Assembly (NCBI RefSeq): GCF_009848685.1
Contig: NZ_WXTX01000008.1
Span: forward strand, 124,001-188,000
Direction of reading: 5' to 3'
DNA length: 64,000 nt
Source: Andreprevotia sp. IGB-42
GTDB lineage: Bacteria > Pseudomonadota > Gammaproteobacteria > Burkholderiales > Chitinibacteraceae
A program made the translations under genes and the position numbers. Shown here one piece after another: positions 53,278 to 61,834 of the stretch (positions are counted from its first letter, which is position 1; each line of letters opens with the position of its first letter). Under the pieces are notes generated by a model. That model saw only the letters and a program-made list of their open reading frames with translations, was not told the DNA's origin and did not search any database.

Positions 53278-54321
53278 TCAGCTTCTGGTCAGGTTGATGG
53301 GGTGGGGCCAGATATCGGCGCGCAACCGGGCAACGGCGGCGCCAACCAGATCCGGGCCCAGTTGGTTCAGGCAATTCATATGCCCGAGCGGACAGGTGCG
53401 CTCGAAACAGGGGCTGCAATCGAGATCGAGCGTGACGATCTGTGCCTCTGCCGACAGCGGCGGCGTGAAGCCGGGGCTGCTGGAGCCATAAATGGCCACC
53501 AGTGGCACCCGCAATGCGGCGGCAACGTGCATCAGGCCGGAATCATTGCAGATGGCCACGCTGGCAAAGCTCATCAGGTCGATCGCCTCGGCCAGGCTGG
53601 TACGGCTGGCCAGATTGTGTACACCTGGGGCCAGTGCTTCGATCTCGTCGGCTATCTCCTTGTCCTTGCCGGAGCCGAATAGCCATACCTGCAGGCCGCG
53701 AGCCAGGCACTCGCGTGCAAACTCGGCAAAATGCCGCGCTGGCCAGCGCTTGGCCGGGCCGTACTCGGCACCGGGGCAACAGGCCACGATGGGGCGGGCA
53801 AGGTTAAGGTCCAGCCTGTTCAGCGTGGCTTGCCGCTCGGCGCCATCCACATGCAGCTGCGGAAACGGGATGGGCTGCGCCGGTGGCTCGTCGGGGGCTT
53901 CGGCCAGCGCGGCAAAGCGCTCGACCATTTTCGGCAGTGCAGCGGCGTCGAGCTTGCGCAGGTCGTTGACGAGGCCATGGCGCGCCTCGCCAGTCCAGCC
54001 GGTGCGGGTGGGGATGCCGGCAAAAAACGGGATCAGGGCCGACTTGAGCGAATTGGGCAGCAGGATGGCCTGATCGTAGCCACGTTTTTTCAGCTGGCGT
54101 GCCAAGCGCCAGCGCGCGCCCAGTTTCAGCTCGCCGTGGCCGAACGGGTTGTCGAATGATTCGCTGATCTCGGCCATGCGTGCATGCAGCGGGCGCGTCC
54201 ATGCCGGCGCCAGTACATCGATCTGTACGCCGGGGTGCTGCGCCTTCAGCCGCGCATACAGCGGCTGGGCCATGATGGCGTCGCCCACCCAGGAGGGGGC
54301 GACTATCAGGATTTTTTTCAT
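53278..54321 (-). CDS. waaF: Lipopolysaccharide heptosyltransferase II WaaF
   Basis: This 347-residue GT9 family glycosyltransferase adds the second heptose to the LPS inner core using ADP-heptose. The N-terminus [19 protein letters not shown] is diagnostic. The C-terminal domain has [20 protein letters not shown] and the ligand-binding [23 protein letters not shown]. Four cysteines follow near the end ([16 protein letters not shown]). It implies heptose-containing LPS, in line with the GmhA-type SIS protein in this window. Confidence 0.95.
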   Translation of the reverse strand: MKKILIVAPSWVGDAIMAQPLYARLKAQHPGVQIDVLAPAWTRPLHARMAEISESFDNPFGHGELKLGARWRLARQLKKRGYDQAILLPNSLKSALIPFFAGIPTRTGWTGEARHGLVNDLRKLDAAALPKMVERFAALAEAPDEPPAQPIPFPQLHVDGAERQATLNRLDLNLARPIVACCPGAEYGPAKRWPARHFAEFARECLARGLQVWLFGSGKDKEIADEIEALAPGVHNLASRTSLAEAIDLMSFASVAICNDSGLMHVAAALRVPLVAIYGSSSPGFTPPLSAEAQIVTLDLDCSPCFERTCPLGHMNCLNQLGPDLVGAAVARLRADIWPHPINLTRS

Positions 54322-54334
54322 TCACTTCAACTGC

Positions 54335-54357
54335 AAAGCGGCGCAGTGCGCCGCTTT
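54335..54357 (-). terminator. Hairpin between the zinc-finger gene and waaF
   Basis: The 9-bp stem AAAGCGGCG / CGCCGCTTT (loop CAGTG) lies just upstream of waaF. It is short of U residues, so it may act as an attenuator or processing site rather than a full stop. The 150 bp between it and the zinc-finger gene show no gene. Confidence 0.45.
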
Positions 54358-54510
54358 GGTCGTTACTTGCGGCTTGGCCTGCCACGGCCGGAGCGGCTAA
54401 AAAAATCAGTGCAACAGCGCTGGCAGGGTACCGGCCGGCGAGGTGCAGCCTGCGAAGTAGGCGAGGCCAAGCGACCCCGCGGCACAACGCAGCGATTTTT
54501 TATTGGCTGA

Positions 54511-54717
54511 TCAGTGGTGGCCCTTGATGACTTCGCCTTCGCGCAGCTTGTACAGCGTGCCGCAATACGGGCAAAGCGCCTCGCCTTTCTTTTCGATCGG
54601 CAGGAACACGCGCGGGTGGCCGTTCCAGGCAATCTGGTCCGGCGTCGGGCAGTGCAGCGGCAGGTCGGCAGCGCCAACCTCGATCACGCGCTGGGTATTT
54701 TCTTTCTGGACGGTCAT
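54511..54717 (-). CDS. Small zinc-finger protein (zf-CHCC type)
   Basis: This 68-residue protein has a likely Cys-His-Cys-Cys zinc site: Cys23 (PLHCP), a His in WNGHPRVFLPI, and CPYCG (residues 49-53). It resembles the short proteins related to the mitochondrial NDUFS6 zinc domain, found beside ilvE in many Betaproteobacteria. Function in bacteria is not established. It begins 15 bases after ilvE ends. Confidence 0.88.
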   Translation of the reverse strand: MTVQKENTQRVIEVGAADLPLHCPTPDQIAWNGHPRVFLPIEKKGEALCPYCGTLYKLREGEVIKGHH

Positions 54718-54732
54718 CGTCTGTTCCTCAGC

Positions 54733-55653
54733 TCAAACCAGCGTCAGCCAGTCTGCGTGATTGTCGTCGCGGCCTTGCACGATGTCGAAATAACGCTTCT
54801 GGATTTCCGCTGTGATCGGGCCGCGCGAACCGATGCCGATCGGACGGTTGTCGAGTTCGCGGATCGGCGTCACTTCAGCGGCGGTGCCGGTAAAGAAGGC
54901 TTCATCGGCAATATAGAGCTCATCGCGGGTAATGCGCTTCTCGATGATCTGCAGGCCCATTTCGGTGGCGATATGGAACACCGTGTTGCGGGTGATGCCG
55001 TCGAGGCACGAGGTCAGGTCCGGCGTGTAGAGCTTGCCGGCGCGGATCACGAATACGTTCTCGCCCGAGCCTTCGGCCACGTAGCCGTCCACGTCCAGCA
55101 GCAGTGCTTCATCGTAGCCGTCCTGCGCTGCTTCCTGATGGGCCAGGATGGAGTTCATGTAGTTGCCGTTGGCCTTGGCCTTGCACATGGTGATGTTCAC
55201 ATGATGGCGGCTGAAGCTGGAAGTCTTCACGCGGATGCCGCGCTCCAGACCTTCCTTGCCCAGGTAGGCGCCCCATGGCCATGCAGCCACGATCACCTGC
55301 ACGTTGTTGGCCGGCGGGGCAATGCCCAGCTTTTCCGGGCCGTAGAACGCCATCGGGCGCAGGTAGCCCGATTCGAGCTTGTTCTCGCGGATCACCGACA
55401 GTTGCGCGGCGTTGATTTCTTCCTTGGAGAACGGCAGGTTGATGCCGAGGATCTTGGCCGAATTGAACAGGCGGTTGGTATGGTCCTGCAGACGGAAGAT
55501 GGCCGCGCCCTTGCTGGTTTCATACGCGCGCACGCCTTCAAAGACGCCCATGCCGTAATGCAGTGTGTGGGTCAGTACGTGCGTGGTCGCTTCGCGCCAC
55601 GGGACAAGCTTGCCGTCGTACCAGATGACGCCATCGCGGTCAGCCATCGACAT
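54733..55653 (-). CDS. ilvE: Branched-chain amino acid aminotransferase IlvE
   Basis: This 306-residue PLP-dependent class IV aminotransferase catalyses the last step of Leu, Ile and Val synthesis. Motifs: THTLHYGMGVFEGVRAYET, the Lys of CKAKANGNYMNSILA that binds PLP, EGSGENVFVIRAGKLYTPDL and FFTGTAAEVTPIRELDNR. ATG 55653 has AGGAG seven bases upstream; ATG 55647 is an alternative. It is the first gene of the ilvE-zf-waaF-aroA run. Confidence 0.96.
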   Translation of the reverse strand: MSMADRDGVIWYDGKLVPWREATTHVLTHTLHYGMGVFEGVRAYETSKGAAIFRLQDHTNRLFNSAKILGINLPFSKEEINAAQLSVIRENKLESGYLRPMAFYGPEKLGIAPPANNVQVIVAAWPWGAYLGKEGLERGIRVKTSSFSRHHVNITMCKAKANGNYMNSILAHQEAAQDGYDEALLLDVDGYVAEGSGENVFVIRAGKLYTPDLTSCLDGITRNTVFHIATEMGLQIIEKRITRDELYIADEAFFTGTAAEVTPIRELDNRPIGIGSRGPITAEIQKRYFDIVQGRDDNHADWLTLV

Positions 55654-55729
55654 GAGTATTCTCCTAGCCAGAAATCGGTATCGCAAAACGCCAGATTGTA
55701 GCGGAAAACCCGGTGGTTCATCCCGTCAA

Positions 55730-56515
55730 TCAGCGGAAAAACGTACTGGGCGCCACACCGAAGTGGCGGCGGAACATGGCTGAAAACGCGCTCGGGCTGT
55801 CGTAACCGCAGTCGAGCGCCACGTCGACGATCTTTGCGCCGCCAGCCAGTTGTTCCAGCGCGGTCATCAACCGGGCCTGCTGGCGCCACTGGCCAAAGGT
55901 CATGCCGGTTTCGCGTGCAAACAGCCGCTGGATGGTGCGTGCATCGATGCTCAGCTGCGTTGCCCAGTGCGCAATGGTGACCGGCAGGTCTGGCGTGGCC
56001 AGCAACTGCTCGCAGATGGCCTGCAGCCGCGCATCGCGCGGGTGTGGCAGGTGCAGCGGCAAGGTGGGCAGCAGCAGGATTTCATCCAGCAGCAAGCGGC
56101 TGAGCCGGCTGGCGCGGGAGTCCTCCGGATAGGGTCGTGGCAGATCGATGGCGGCAAGGATCAGCTCGCGCATCAGTGGCGATACCGCCAGCACCGCGCA
56201 CTGCTGCGGCAGGCCGGGTGCTGCATCGGGCCGGATGAACACGGTGCGCATCTGCACCGTGCCCACCATGCGCACATGGTGTTCCACGCCAGCCGGTATC
56301 CACAGCGCACGGCTGGGTGGCACCACCCAGCTGCCGGCAGCGGTGGCGATCACCATCACGCCGCGTACCGCGTGGATCAGCTGTGCATGCGGGTGCTGAT
56401 GCCATGGCGTGGCGTGTTCCGGTGCGTAGTCCACTGCCATGGCCACCACCGGCAAGTCACTGTGATGGTATTGCAGGTAACGGGGCGGCAAGTCGTCTGC
56501 TGTCACTGTTGTCAT
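55730..56515 (-). CDS. AraC family regulator with N-terminal cupin
   Basis: This 261-residue protein has a cupin sensor (PWHQHPHAQLIHAVRGVMVI, residues 39-58; then WIPAGVEHHVRM) and a C-terminal AraC HTH (LPVTIAHWATQLSIDARTIQ, FGQWRQQARLMTALEQLA, DCGYDSPSAFSAMFRRHFG). It is divergent from an MFS gene, the usual layout for a local regulator of an exporter. No clear SD precedes ATG 56515; an in-frame extension to 56566 has no better start. Confidence 0.88.
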   Translation of the reverse strand: MTTVTADDLPPRYLQYHHSDLPVVAMAVDYAPEHATPWHQHPHAQLIHAVRGVMVIATAAGSWVVPPSRALWIPAGVEHHVRMVGTVQMRTVFIRPDAAPGLPQQCAVLAVSPLMRELILAAIDLPRPYPEDSRASRLSRLLLDEILLLPTLPLHLPHPRDARLQAICEQLLATPDLPVTIAHWATQLSIDARTIQRLFARETGMTFGQWRQQARLMTALEQLAGGAKIVDVALDCGYDSPSAFSAMFRRHFGVAPSTFFR

Positions 56516-56578
56516 TTTTGCGATGATTGCTGCCTTATTCTCGCAGGACGGACGCTTTGCAAGCAATTAGCATTGGCA

Positions 56579-56597
56579 ATTCCATTCCATTCCATTC
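56579..56597 (+). repeat. Pentanucleotide tandem repeat (ATTCC)3.8
   Basis: Three full ATTCC units plus ATTC lie 11 bp before the MFS start codon, just upstream of the SD. Change in copy number would alter leader spacing in 5-bp steps. Confidence 0.7.
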
Positions 56598-56608
56598 TGG
56601 AGTACGAC

Positions 56609-57823
56609 ATGAGTGACACGCAAAGCGCCACGCTGGCAGCGGGCGGCACACCGGCTGCCCGCACAGGGTTCAATGTGCTGGGCGCCATCAGTTTCGCGCA
56701 TTTCCTCAACGACATGATCCAGTCGCTGATCCTGGCCATCTACCCGCTGCTGAAGGGCAACTTCCATCTGAGCTTTACGCAGATCGGCCTGATCACCTTT
56801 ACCTACCAGGTCACCGCATCGTTGCTGCAGCCGCTGGTGGGTGCGTATACCGACCAGCACCCGCAACGCTACGCGTTGCCATTCGGCATGGCCTGCAGCT
56901 TGGCCGGCCTGCTGACGCTGGCGTTTGCCCCCAGTTTTGGTGCGCTGCTGGTGGCGGCAGCTTTGATGGGCACCGGTTCATCCATCTTTCACCCGGAATC
57001 GTCGCGCGTGGCGCGGCTGGCTTCCGGTGGGCGGCACGGCATGGCGCAATCGGTGTTCCAGGTAGGGGGCAATGCCGGTAGCGCCATGGGGCCGCTCTTG
57101 GCGGCGTGGGTGATCATTCCGCATGGCCAGCACAGCGTGGCGCTGTTTGCGCTGGCGGCACTGCTGGCCATGGCAGTGTTGTGGCAGATCGGCAACTGGT
57201 ACCAGCGCCAGCATCTGTCCCGCCCCCGGGCTGCACGCGTGGTGGTCGAGAATGGCTTTTCCAGCCGGCAGGTGGGTGTGGCCATGCTGGTGCTGATGGT
57301 ACTGGTGTTTTCCAAGTACTTTTACCTGACCAGCATCAGCAGCTATTTCACCTTCTACCTGATCCAGCGTTTTCATCTGCCGTTGCAGGGCGCGCAGCTT
57401 TATCTGTTCGTGTTCCTGTTCGCGGTGGCGGCCGGCACCATCCTGGGTGGGCCGATCGGTGACCGCATCGGCCGCAAGCGGGTGATCTGGTTCTCCATTC
57501 TGGGTGCCGCGCCGTTCACGTTGGCCTTGCCGCATGTGGGGCTGGCGTTGACTGGTGTGCTGACCTTCGTGATCGGCTTCATCCTGGCATCCGCGTTCTC
57601 GGCCATCCTGGTATATGCGCAGGAGTTGATGCCGGGGCGGGTAGGGATGGTATCGGGGCTGTTCTTCGGATTTGCCTTCGGCATGGGCGGCATCGGGGCC
57701 GGCGTGCTGGGCCATTTGGCGGACCTGCACGGCATCGAAGCGGTGTACCGGCTGTGTGCGTATCTGCCGCTGCTGGGCGTGCTGACAGTGTTGCTGCCGG
57801 AGATGCGCAAGCGCAAGCGATGA
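56609..57823 (+). CDS. MFS transporter, fosmidomycin-resistance (Fsr) type
   Basis: This 404-residue permease has 12 predicted helices. SFAHFLNDMIQSLILAIYPLLK, the HPESSRVARLASGGRHGMAQ loop with VFQVGGNAGSAMGPLLAA, and GPIGDRIGRKRVIW are hallmarks of the Fsr group of drug exporters. ATG 56609 has GGAG six bases upstream; the open frame upstream to 55850 overlaps the AraC gene and is rejected. It is followed by a bidirectional terminator. Confidence 0.9.
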   Translation: MSDTQSATLAAGGTPAARTGFNVLGAISFAHFLNDMIQSLILAIYPLLKGNFHLSFTQIGLITFTYQVTASLLQPLVGAYTDQHPQRYALPFGMACSLAGLLTLAFAPSFGALLVAAALMGTGSSIFHPESSRVARLASGGRHGMAQSVFQVGGNAGSAMGPLLAAWVIIPHGQHSVALFALAALLAMAVLWQIGNWYQRQHLSRPRAARVVVENGFSSRQVGVAMLVLMVLVFSKYFYLTSISSYFTFYLIQRFHLPLQGAQLYLFVFLFAVAAGTILGGPIGDRIGRKRVIWFSILGAAPFTLALPHVGLALTGVLTFVIGFILASAFSAILVYAQELMPGRVGMVSGLFFGFAFGMGGIGAGVLGHLADLHGIEAVYRLCAYLPLLGVLTVLLPEMRKRKR

Positions 57824-57882
57824 TAGTGATGGTGCGGGCTGGCGGCATGGGCCGCCGGTGCGGCAGGAATGGCAGGCAAGAA

Positions 57883-57907
57883 AAAACCCGGTCATGGACC
57901 GGGTTTT
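57883..57907. terminator. Bidirectional terminator between the MFS gene and tRNA-Cys
   Basis: The 11-bp stem AAAACCCGGTC / GACCGGGTTTT has a 3-base loop. It serves the MFS gene on plus and the tRNA cluster on minus. Confidence 0.85.
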
Positions 57908-57914
57908 CAAATAC

Positions 57915-57988
57915 TGGAGGCGCGAGCCGGAGTCGAACCGACCTACACGGATTTGCAATCCGGTGCATAACCGCTTTGCTATCGCGCC
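57915..57988 (-). tRNA. tRNA-Cys (anticodon GCA)
   Basis: This is a 74-nt tRNA with encoded CCA. The acceptor GGCGCGA pairs with TCGCGCC. The anticodon stem-loop is CCGGA-TTGCAAA-TCCG, anticodon GCA, and the T-arm is GTTCGACTCC. It is the last gene of the Gly-Gly-Cys transcript. Confidence 0.95.
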
Positions 57989-58034
57989 ATCAAGAAAAAT
58001 GGGAAAGACTGATCTTTCCCATTCATCTGGTAAC

Positions 58035-58110
58035 TGGAGCGGGATAAGAGGCTCGAACTCTCGACCTATACCTTGGCAAGGTATCGCTCTACCAACTGAG
58101 CTAATCCCGC
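58035..58110 (-). tRNA. tRNA-Gly (anticodon GCC), copy 2
   Basis: This is a 76-nt tRNA with encoded CCA. The acceptor GCGGGAT pairs with ATCCCGC. The anticodon loop CTTGCCAAG gives GCC, and the T-arm is GTTCGAGCC. It is identical to the copy 24 bp upstream in the transcript. Confidence 0.96.
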
Positions 58111-58134
58111 ATCTGAGTGCTGTGACGAAGTAGG

Positions 58135-58210
58135 TGGAGCGGGATAAGAGGCTCGAACTCTCGACCTATACCTTGGCAAGGTATCGCTCTACCAACTGAG
58201 CTAATCCCGC
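58135..58210 (-). tRNA. tRNA-Gly (anticodon GCC), copy 1
   Basis: This 76-nt gene is identical in sequence to the next one. It is the first tRNA of the cluster, 29 bp downstream of a consensus promoter -10 box. Confidence 0.96.
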
Positions 58211-58239
58211 GTCTGCTTCGTCTTGCAACAGAGGAGCGC

Positions 58240-58268
58240 ATTATGGTCAGCGGCTGGTTTTCTGTCAA
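58240..58268 (-). promoter_or_regulatory. Strong sigma-70 promoter of the tRNA Gly-Gly-Cys cluster
   Basis: On the minus strand, -35 TTGACA (58263-58268) and -10 CATAAT (58240-58245) are separated by exactly 17 bp. Confidence 0.85.
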
Positions 58269-58442
58269 CACTCATCCAGAAATAATTTACAGGATGATGG
58301 CTAATTGCTTGAACGAACGTATAAAATATCGTCACGGCGCAAACCCGGTGGGATCCATCGGGCGGGGTAGCGCGCCGGGGCTGATGTATGTTTTGCAGTG
58401 CCGCACGGGACAGCCCGGCGGGTTTTCATGGAAGGAACTGCC

Positions 58443-59360
58443 ATGGGCAAGAAAGTGGTTACGCTGGCGCATTATTATTGCCAGCCCGAAATCCAGCAGA
58501 TGGCCGACAAGGTCGGCGACAGCCTGGAACTCTCCCTGTATGCCAAGGAATGCGGGGCGGACACCATCGTGTTTGCCGGCGTGCGCTTCATGGCAGAGAC
58601 CGCCAAGATACTGAATCCGCAAGCCGAGGTGATCCTGCCCGATTCGCGCTCTACCTGTTCGCTGGTCACGCAGACCGATGTGGGCGCGCTCAAGGCATGG
58701 CGCGAAGCCCACCCCGATCACGTGCACGTGAGCTACATCAACAGCTCGGCGGAGCACAAGGCGCTGTCCGACTGGATCGTGACCAGCCGCAATGTGGACG
58801 ACATCATTGCCCACATCTACGCCGAAGGTAAGCAGGTGATCTTCTCGCCCGACCGCAACATGGGCGCCTACCTCAACTTCCAGTACGACTACGGCATGCC
58901 GCTATGGAGCGCCGTGTGCGAAGTGCACGACAAATTCAACCAGAGCGCGCTGGATGAGGCGTTTGCCGGCGTGGCTGGCGCCAAATACCTGATCGCGCAC
59001 CCGGAAAGCCCGCTGCCGGTGCTGCAGCAGGCCGATTACGTGGGCTCGACCTCCGGCATGCTGAACTGGATCAAATCCTATGCCGCCGAGCCTGACGCGG
59101 TGATTTTCGTCGCCACCGAAGACGGCATCCTCTACAACATGGGCCTCGCCCGCCCGGATCTCGACATCCGCCAGGCGCCGATCTACGCCGGCTGCCAGTG
59201 CAACTCGTGCCCGTACATGAAAATGAACAGCATCGAAGCCGTCAAACGCGCCCAGGCTGGCGAAGGCGTACGCATCGATTACCTGAGCGACGAACAAATG
59301 GAATCCGCCCGCCTGCCGATCGAACGCATGCTGGAGTTCTCCAAGCGTTACTACCAGTAA
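58443..59360 (+). CDS. nadA: Quinolinate synthase NadA
   Basis: This 305-residue enzyme makes quinolinate from iminoaspartate and dihydroxyacetone phosphate, the second step of de novo NAD synthesis. The 4Fe-4S cluster cysteines are seen in DSRSTCSLV, WSAVCEVHDKF and the C-terminal CQCNSCPYMKMN. The family motifs VTLAHYYCQPEIQQMAD and FSPDRNMGAYL are present. ATG 58443 (MGKKVV) has AAGGA six bases upstream; ATG 58428 is less likely. No nadB or nadC is nearby; the next gene on the same strand also serves NAD synthesis. Confidence 0.94.
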   Translation: MGKKVVTLAHYYCQPEIQQMADKVGDSLELSLYAKECGADTIVFAGVRFMAETAKILNPQAEVILPDSRSTCSLVTQTDVGALKAWREAHPDHVHVSYINSSAEHKALSDWIVTSRNVDDIIAHIYAEGKQVIFSPDRNMGAYLNFQYDYGMPLWSAVCEVHDKFNQSALDEAFAGVAGAKYLIAHPESPLPVLQQADYVGSTSGMLNWIKSYAAEPDAVIFVATEDGILYNMGLARPDLDIRQAPIYAGCQCNSCPYMKMNSIEAVKRAQAGEGVRIDYLSDEQMESARLPIERMLEFSKRYYQ

Positions 59361-59369
59361 TGCAGTTAA

Positions 59370-59393
59370 AAACGGGCGGTTTACCGCCCGTTT
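59370..59393 (+). terminator. nadA terminator
   Basis: The 11-bp stem AAACGGGCGGT / ACCGCCCGTTT has a 2-base loop (effectively 4) and starts 10 bp after the nadA stop. Confidence 0.75.
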
Positions 59394-59809
59394 GTCATTC
59401 GGAGCAAGATTTGGTCTTTTTTCGTGGGGCGACAGCGATGCTTGATGAGTCGCCTTCTCCCTTCCGAAGCGCCGAGCAGCACAGCACAGCACAGCACGGT
59501 GCGGGGTAGTCGGGAAGGGATGTTCTAGCCCGAAGGCAGAGTGACCTTCCCGCCGGTAGCGTGCGAAGCTTTGCTTCGCCCAGCAATGGGCGCGCAGCGC
59601 AGTGAACCCCGCAGGGGCGCTTGCAGCAGGTGATGCCAAAGCTTGGCGGCTTTGCCGCTGAGCGACGCGGGGCGGCCATCCGAGCGCGGAAGGCGCATCA
59701 AAAAAAGCGCGCCGTAGGCGCTGACCAGAATGAATGACTAAAACGGCGATATCCAATGCAGTTTCAAACGCTGCAATTGCCCCAATAGAAAAAGCGAAGG
59801 CCCGCTCTC
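59394..59809. other. GC-rich structured intergenic region
   Basis: No gene is supported. It holds a 5-bp tandem repeat (GCACA about four times, near 59477-59498) and several small hairpins (GAAGC-TTT-GCTTC near 59568; GGCGGCTTTGCCGC near 59643), then an A7 run near 59700. Open minus-strand frames have no SD or known domain. It may be a dispersed non-coding element or a decayed gene. Confidence 0.4.
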
Positions 59810-60871
59810 ATGCAACACTTCGACTACCTCGTCTTCATCGGCCGCTTCCAGCCTGTCCACCTCGGCCACCTCAAGGTGATCGAAGCGGCATTGGCCCATG
59901 CCGACAAGCTGATCGTCATCTGTGGCTCCGCACGGCAGGCGGTCAGCCCGCGCAATCCGTTCACGCAGGCCGAGCGCGAAGCCATGCTGCGTGCCGCGCT
60001 GCCGCCGGAATGGCAGGAGCGCGTGTTCGTGGTGGGGTGCTCCGACCGCATGTACAACGATCAGCAATGGGTGACCGAGGTACAAAGCCTGGTCGACAAG
60101 GTGATTGCCGTGGATACCGCCAGCCTGGGCCACCGCGCAGCCGAGTTCCGTATCGGCATCGTCGGCAGCAGCCGCAACCGCAACAACTACTACCTGGAGC
60201 TGTTTCCGCAATGGCAGCGGGTGGAGGTGCCGGATGAACCGGGCATCGACGCCGCGCAATTGCGCGACTGCTTTCTCAATGATGGGGGCGCCCGTTTTGC
60301 CCACTGTGCAGACAAGCTGCCCCCGGCGGTGTACAGCTGGATGAGCCAGTTCCAGCATGGCGAGGTCTACCCGTACATCGTCGCCGAACACCGCTACCTG
60401 CGCGATTTCCGCCAGCGCTGGGCGGTAGCACCTTACCCGCCCACTTTCGTGACCGCCGATGCGGTGGTGATCCACTCCGGCCATATCCTGCTGGTGCGGC
60501 GCCGCGGCATGCCGGGCAGGGGGCTGTGGGCGCTGCCGGGCGGCTTTGTCGAGCAGGATGAGCCGATCCGCGATGCCGTGATCCGCGAGCTGAAGGAAGA
60601 AACCCGTTTGAAGGTGCCTGCGCCGGTGCTGGCGGGGTCGATCCGCGTCAACCGGGTGTTCGACCATCCGCAGCGCTCGCTGCGCGGGCGCACCATCACG
60701 CACGCGTTCCTGATCGAGCTTACCCCCACCGGCGATGGTTTGCCCAAGGTGCGCGGCGGCGATGATGCCGATCGCGCATCGTGGGTGCCGCTATCCGAAT
60801 TCAGCCGCATGGAAGCGCAGCTGTTCGAAGATCATTTCTACATCGTGAACTGGTTTCTGGGGCAGATCTGA
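59810..60871 (+). CDS. Bifunctional NMN adenylyltransferase / Nudix hydrolase
   Basis: This 353-residue cytoplasmic protein has an N-terminal NadM-type nucleotidyltransferase with VFIGRFQPVHLGHLKVIEAA (HLGH nucleotide-binding motif, residues 8-27) and GSSRNRNNYYLELFP, the site that converts NMN and ATP to NAD. The C-terminal Nudix domain (about 210-350) has the box GGFVEQDEPIRDAVIRELKEE, whose usual Gly after EEx is Arg here (EETRL). In studied relatives it hydrolyses ADP-ribose. AAGG lies nine bases before ATG. It is downstream of nadA but separated by a terminator and 416 bp. Confidence 0.92.
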   Translation: MQHFDYLVFIGRFQPVHLGHLKVIEAALAHADKLIVICGSARQAVSPRNPFTQAEREAMLRAALPPEWQERVFVVGCSDRMYNDQQWVTEVQSLVDKVIAVDTASLGHRAAEFRIGIVGSSRNRNNYYLELFPQWQRVEVPDEPGIDAAQLRDCFLNDGGARFAHCADKLPPAVYSWMSQFQHGEVYPYIVAEHRYLRDFRQRWAVAPYPPTFVTADAVVIHSGHILLVRRRGMPGRGLWALPGGFVEQDEPIRDAVIRELKEETRLKVPAPVLAGSIRVNRVFDHPQRSLRGRTITHAFLIELTPTGDGLPKVRGGDDADRASWVPLSEFSRMEAQLFEDHFYIVNWFLGQI

Positions 60872-60969
60872 GCGGGGTGTGTGCGGTAGCGCATCAGCAG
60901 GCGTGGCGGGTAACGCGGAAGGCTGGCAGGGCAGGGGCCTGCTTGCGGCCTGCCTGCATCGGGGCGACG

Positions 60970-61473
60970 CTACTTGCGACCGCCGCCGTTGTTGGTGGGC
61001 CAGTGCGCAAACTTCCACTCGTCGTAGGTCTGTTTGTCGATGAAGCCGACATACTGCGTAGGGAAATTGGCCTGCTTGAGCGGGCGTTGCCGCGATTTGC
61101 TGTACACGCCCATGAAACCGCCACCGGGCGCGGCAATATAGCCCCAGTCCTCGTCGGTGATCGGGTCCTTGTAGGGGCGGCGCAGGAAGTGCCGTGGAAA
61201 TGGCACGCGCGGATCCTGCACCAGGTCGTCCAGCGTCTTGGGGTACTGCATCTGCTGCCCCTGCTGCTCGGTGTAGCGTTTGATGGCGACACGGATTTCG
61301 TCGCCCTGGCGCATCAGCTGTTCTTCCTTGGCGCGCAGCATGCGGGTCTGCCATGCCTCGCCGACCGCGCCGAGATAGATGCCCATCACCAGCACCATCA
61401 TCAGCGCCCACAGATAGGCAAAGCCCTGCTGCGCTGGCCGCTGGCCACTACAGCGATTTGAACGGCTGCCCAT
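60970..61473 (-). CDS. Pseudopilin-like protein of a second type II secretion/type IV pilus-like system
   Basis: This 167-residue protein has one N-terminal hydrophobic helix, QQGFAYLWALMMVLVMGIYL. The cleavage context QQG/F fits a prepilin, but position 5 is Trp rather than Glu, as in tip-type (GspK-like) pseudopilins. The rest (EIRVAIKRYTEQQGQQMQYPKTLDDL...HFLRRPYKDPITDEDWG) resembles the GspG-type periplasmic part without its calcium site being certain. ATG 61473 overlaps the upstream gene by 26 bases; GTG 61494 is possible. It is the last gene of the cluster. Confidence 0.75.
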   Translation of the reverse strand: MGSRSNRCSGQRPAQQGFAYLWALMMVLVMGIYLGAVGEAWQTRMLRAKEEQLMRQGDEIRVAIKRYTEQQGQQMQYPKTLDDLVQDPRVPFPRHFLRRPYKDPITDEDWGYIAAPGGGFMGVYSKSRQRPLKQANFPTQYVGFIDKQTYDEWKFAHWPTNNGGGRK

Positions 61474-61828
61474 CTGAACCGGTGCCGTCGGCACCGCTCT
61501 TCACGTCATAGATGCCCGCGCCGCCTTCCGGCGGGATCAGTTCCCACGAATCACGCTTGGTGGTGATCGGGTCCACCGGTACCTCGCGCAGGTAGTGTTT
61601 TTCCACCAGCTCCTGCAGGGTATTGGGGTAGCGGCCGGTATCGGCATAGAACTTGTCGACCGCATCGCGCATCGCAACGAGGTTGTGCTTGAGCACCGTT
61701 TCTGCGGCACGGTCGGTCTGCTGGAAGTAGCGGGGTACCACCAGCGTCAGCAAGGTGGCCATGATGGCCAGCACCACCAGCAGTTCAATGAGCGTAAAGC
61801 CGCGTTTGCGGTTCAACTTGCATTCCAT
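61448..61828 (-). CDS. GspG-like pseudopilin
   Basis: This 126-residue prepilin has a short leader MECKLNRKRG and the mature N-terminus FTLIELLVVLAIMATLLTLV with Glu5. The GspG-type body is KHNLVAMRDAVDKFYADTGRYPNTLQELVEKHYLREVPVDP, then IPPEGGAGIYDVKSG. It starts seven bases after the previous gene. It is probably the major pseudopilin of a T2SS-like system whose secretin is upstream. Confidence 0.88.
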   Translation of the reverse strand: MECKLNRKRGFTLIELLVVLAIMATLLTLVVPRYFQQTDRAAETVLKHNLVAMRDAVDKFYADTGRYPNTLQELVEKHYLREVPVDPITTKRDSWELIPPEGGAGIYDVKSGADGTGSDGQPFKSL

Positions 61829-61834
61829 GGGGGC

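Noticed and set aside
58035-58210. Tandem duplication of about 100 bp as a mobile or repeat element
   Set aside because: It is simply two identical tRNA-Gly genes in one transcript, a common arrangement.
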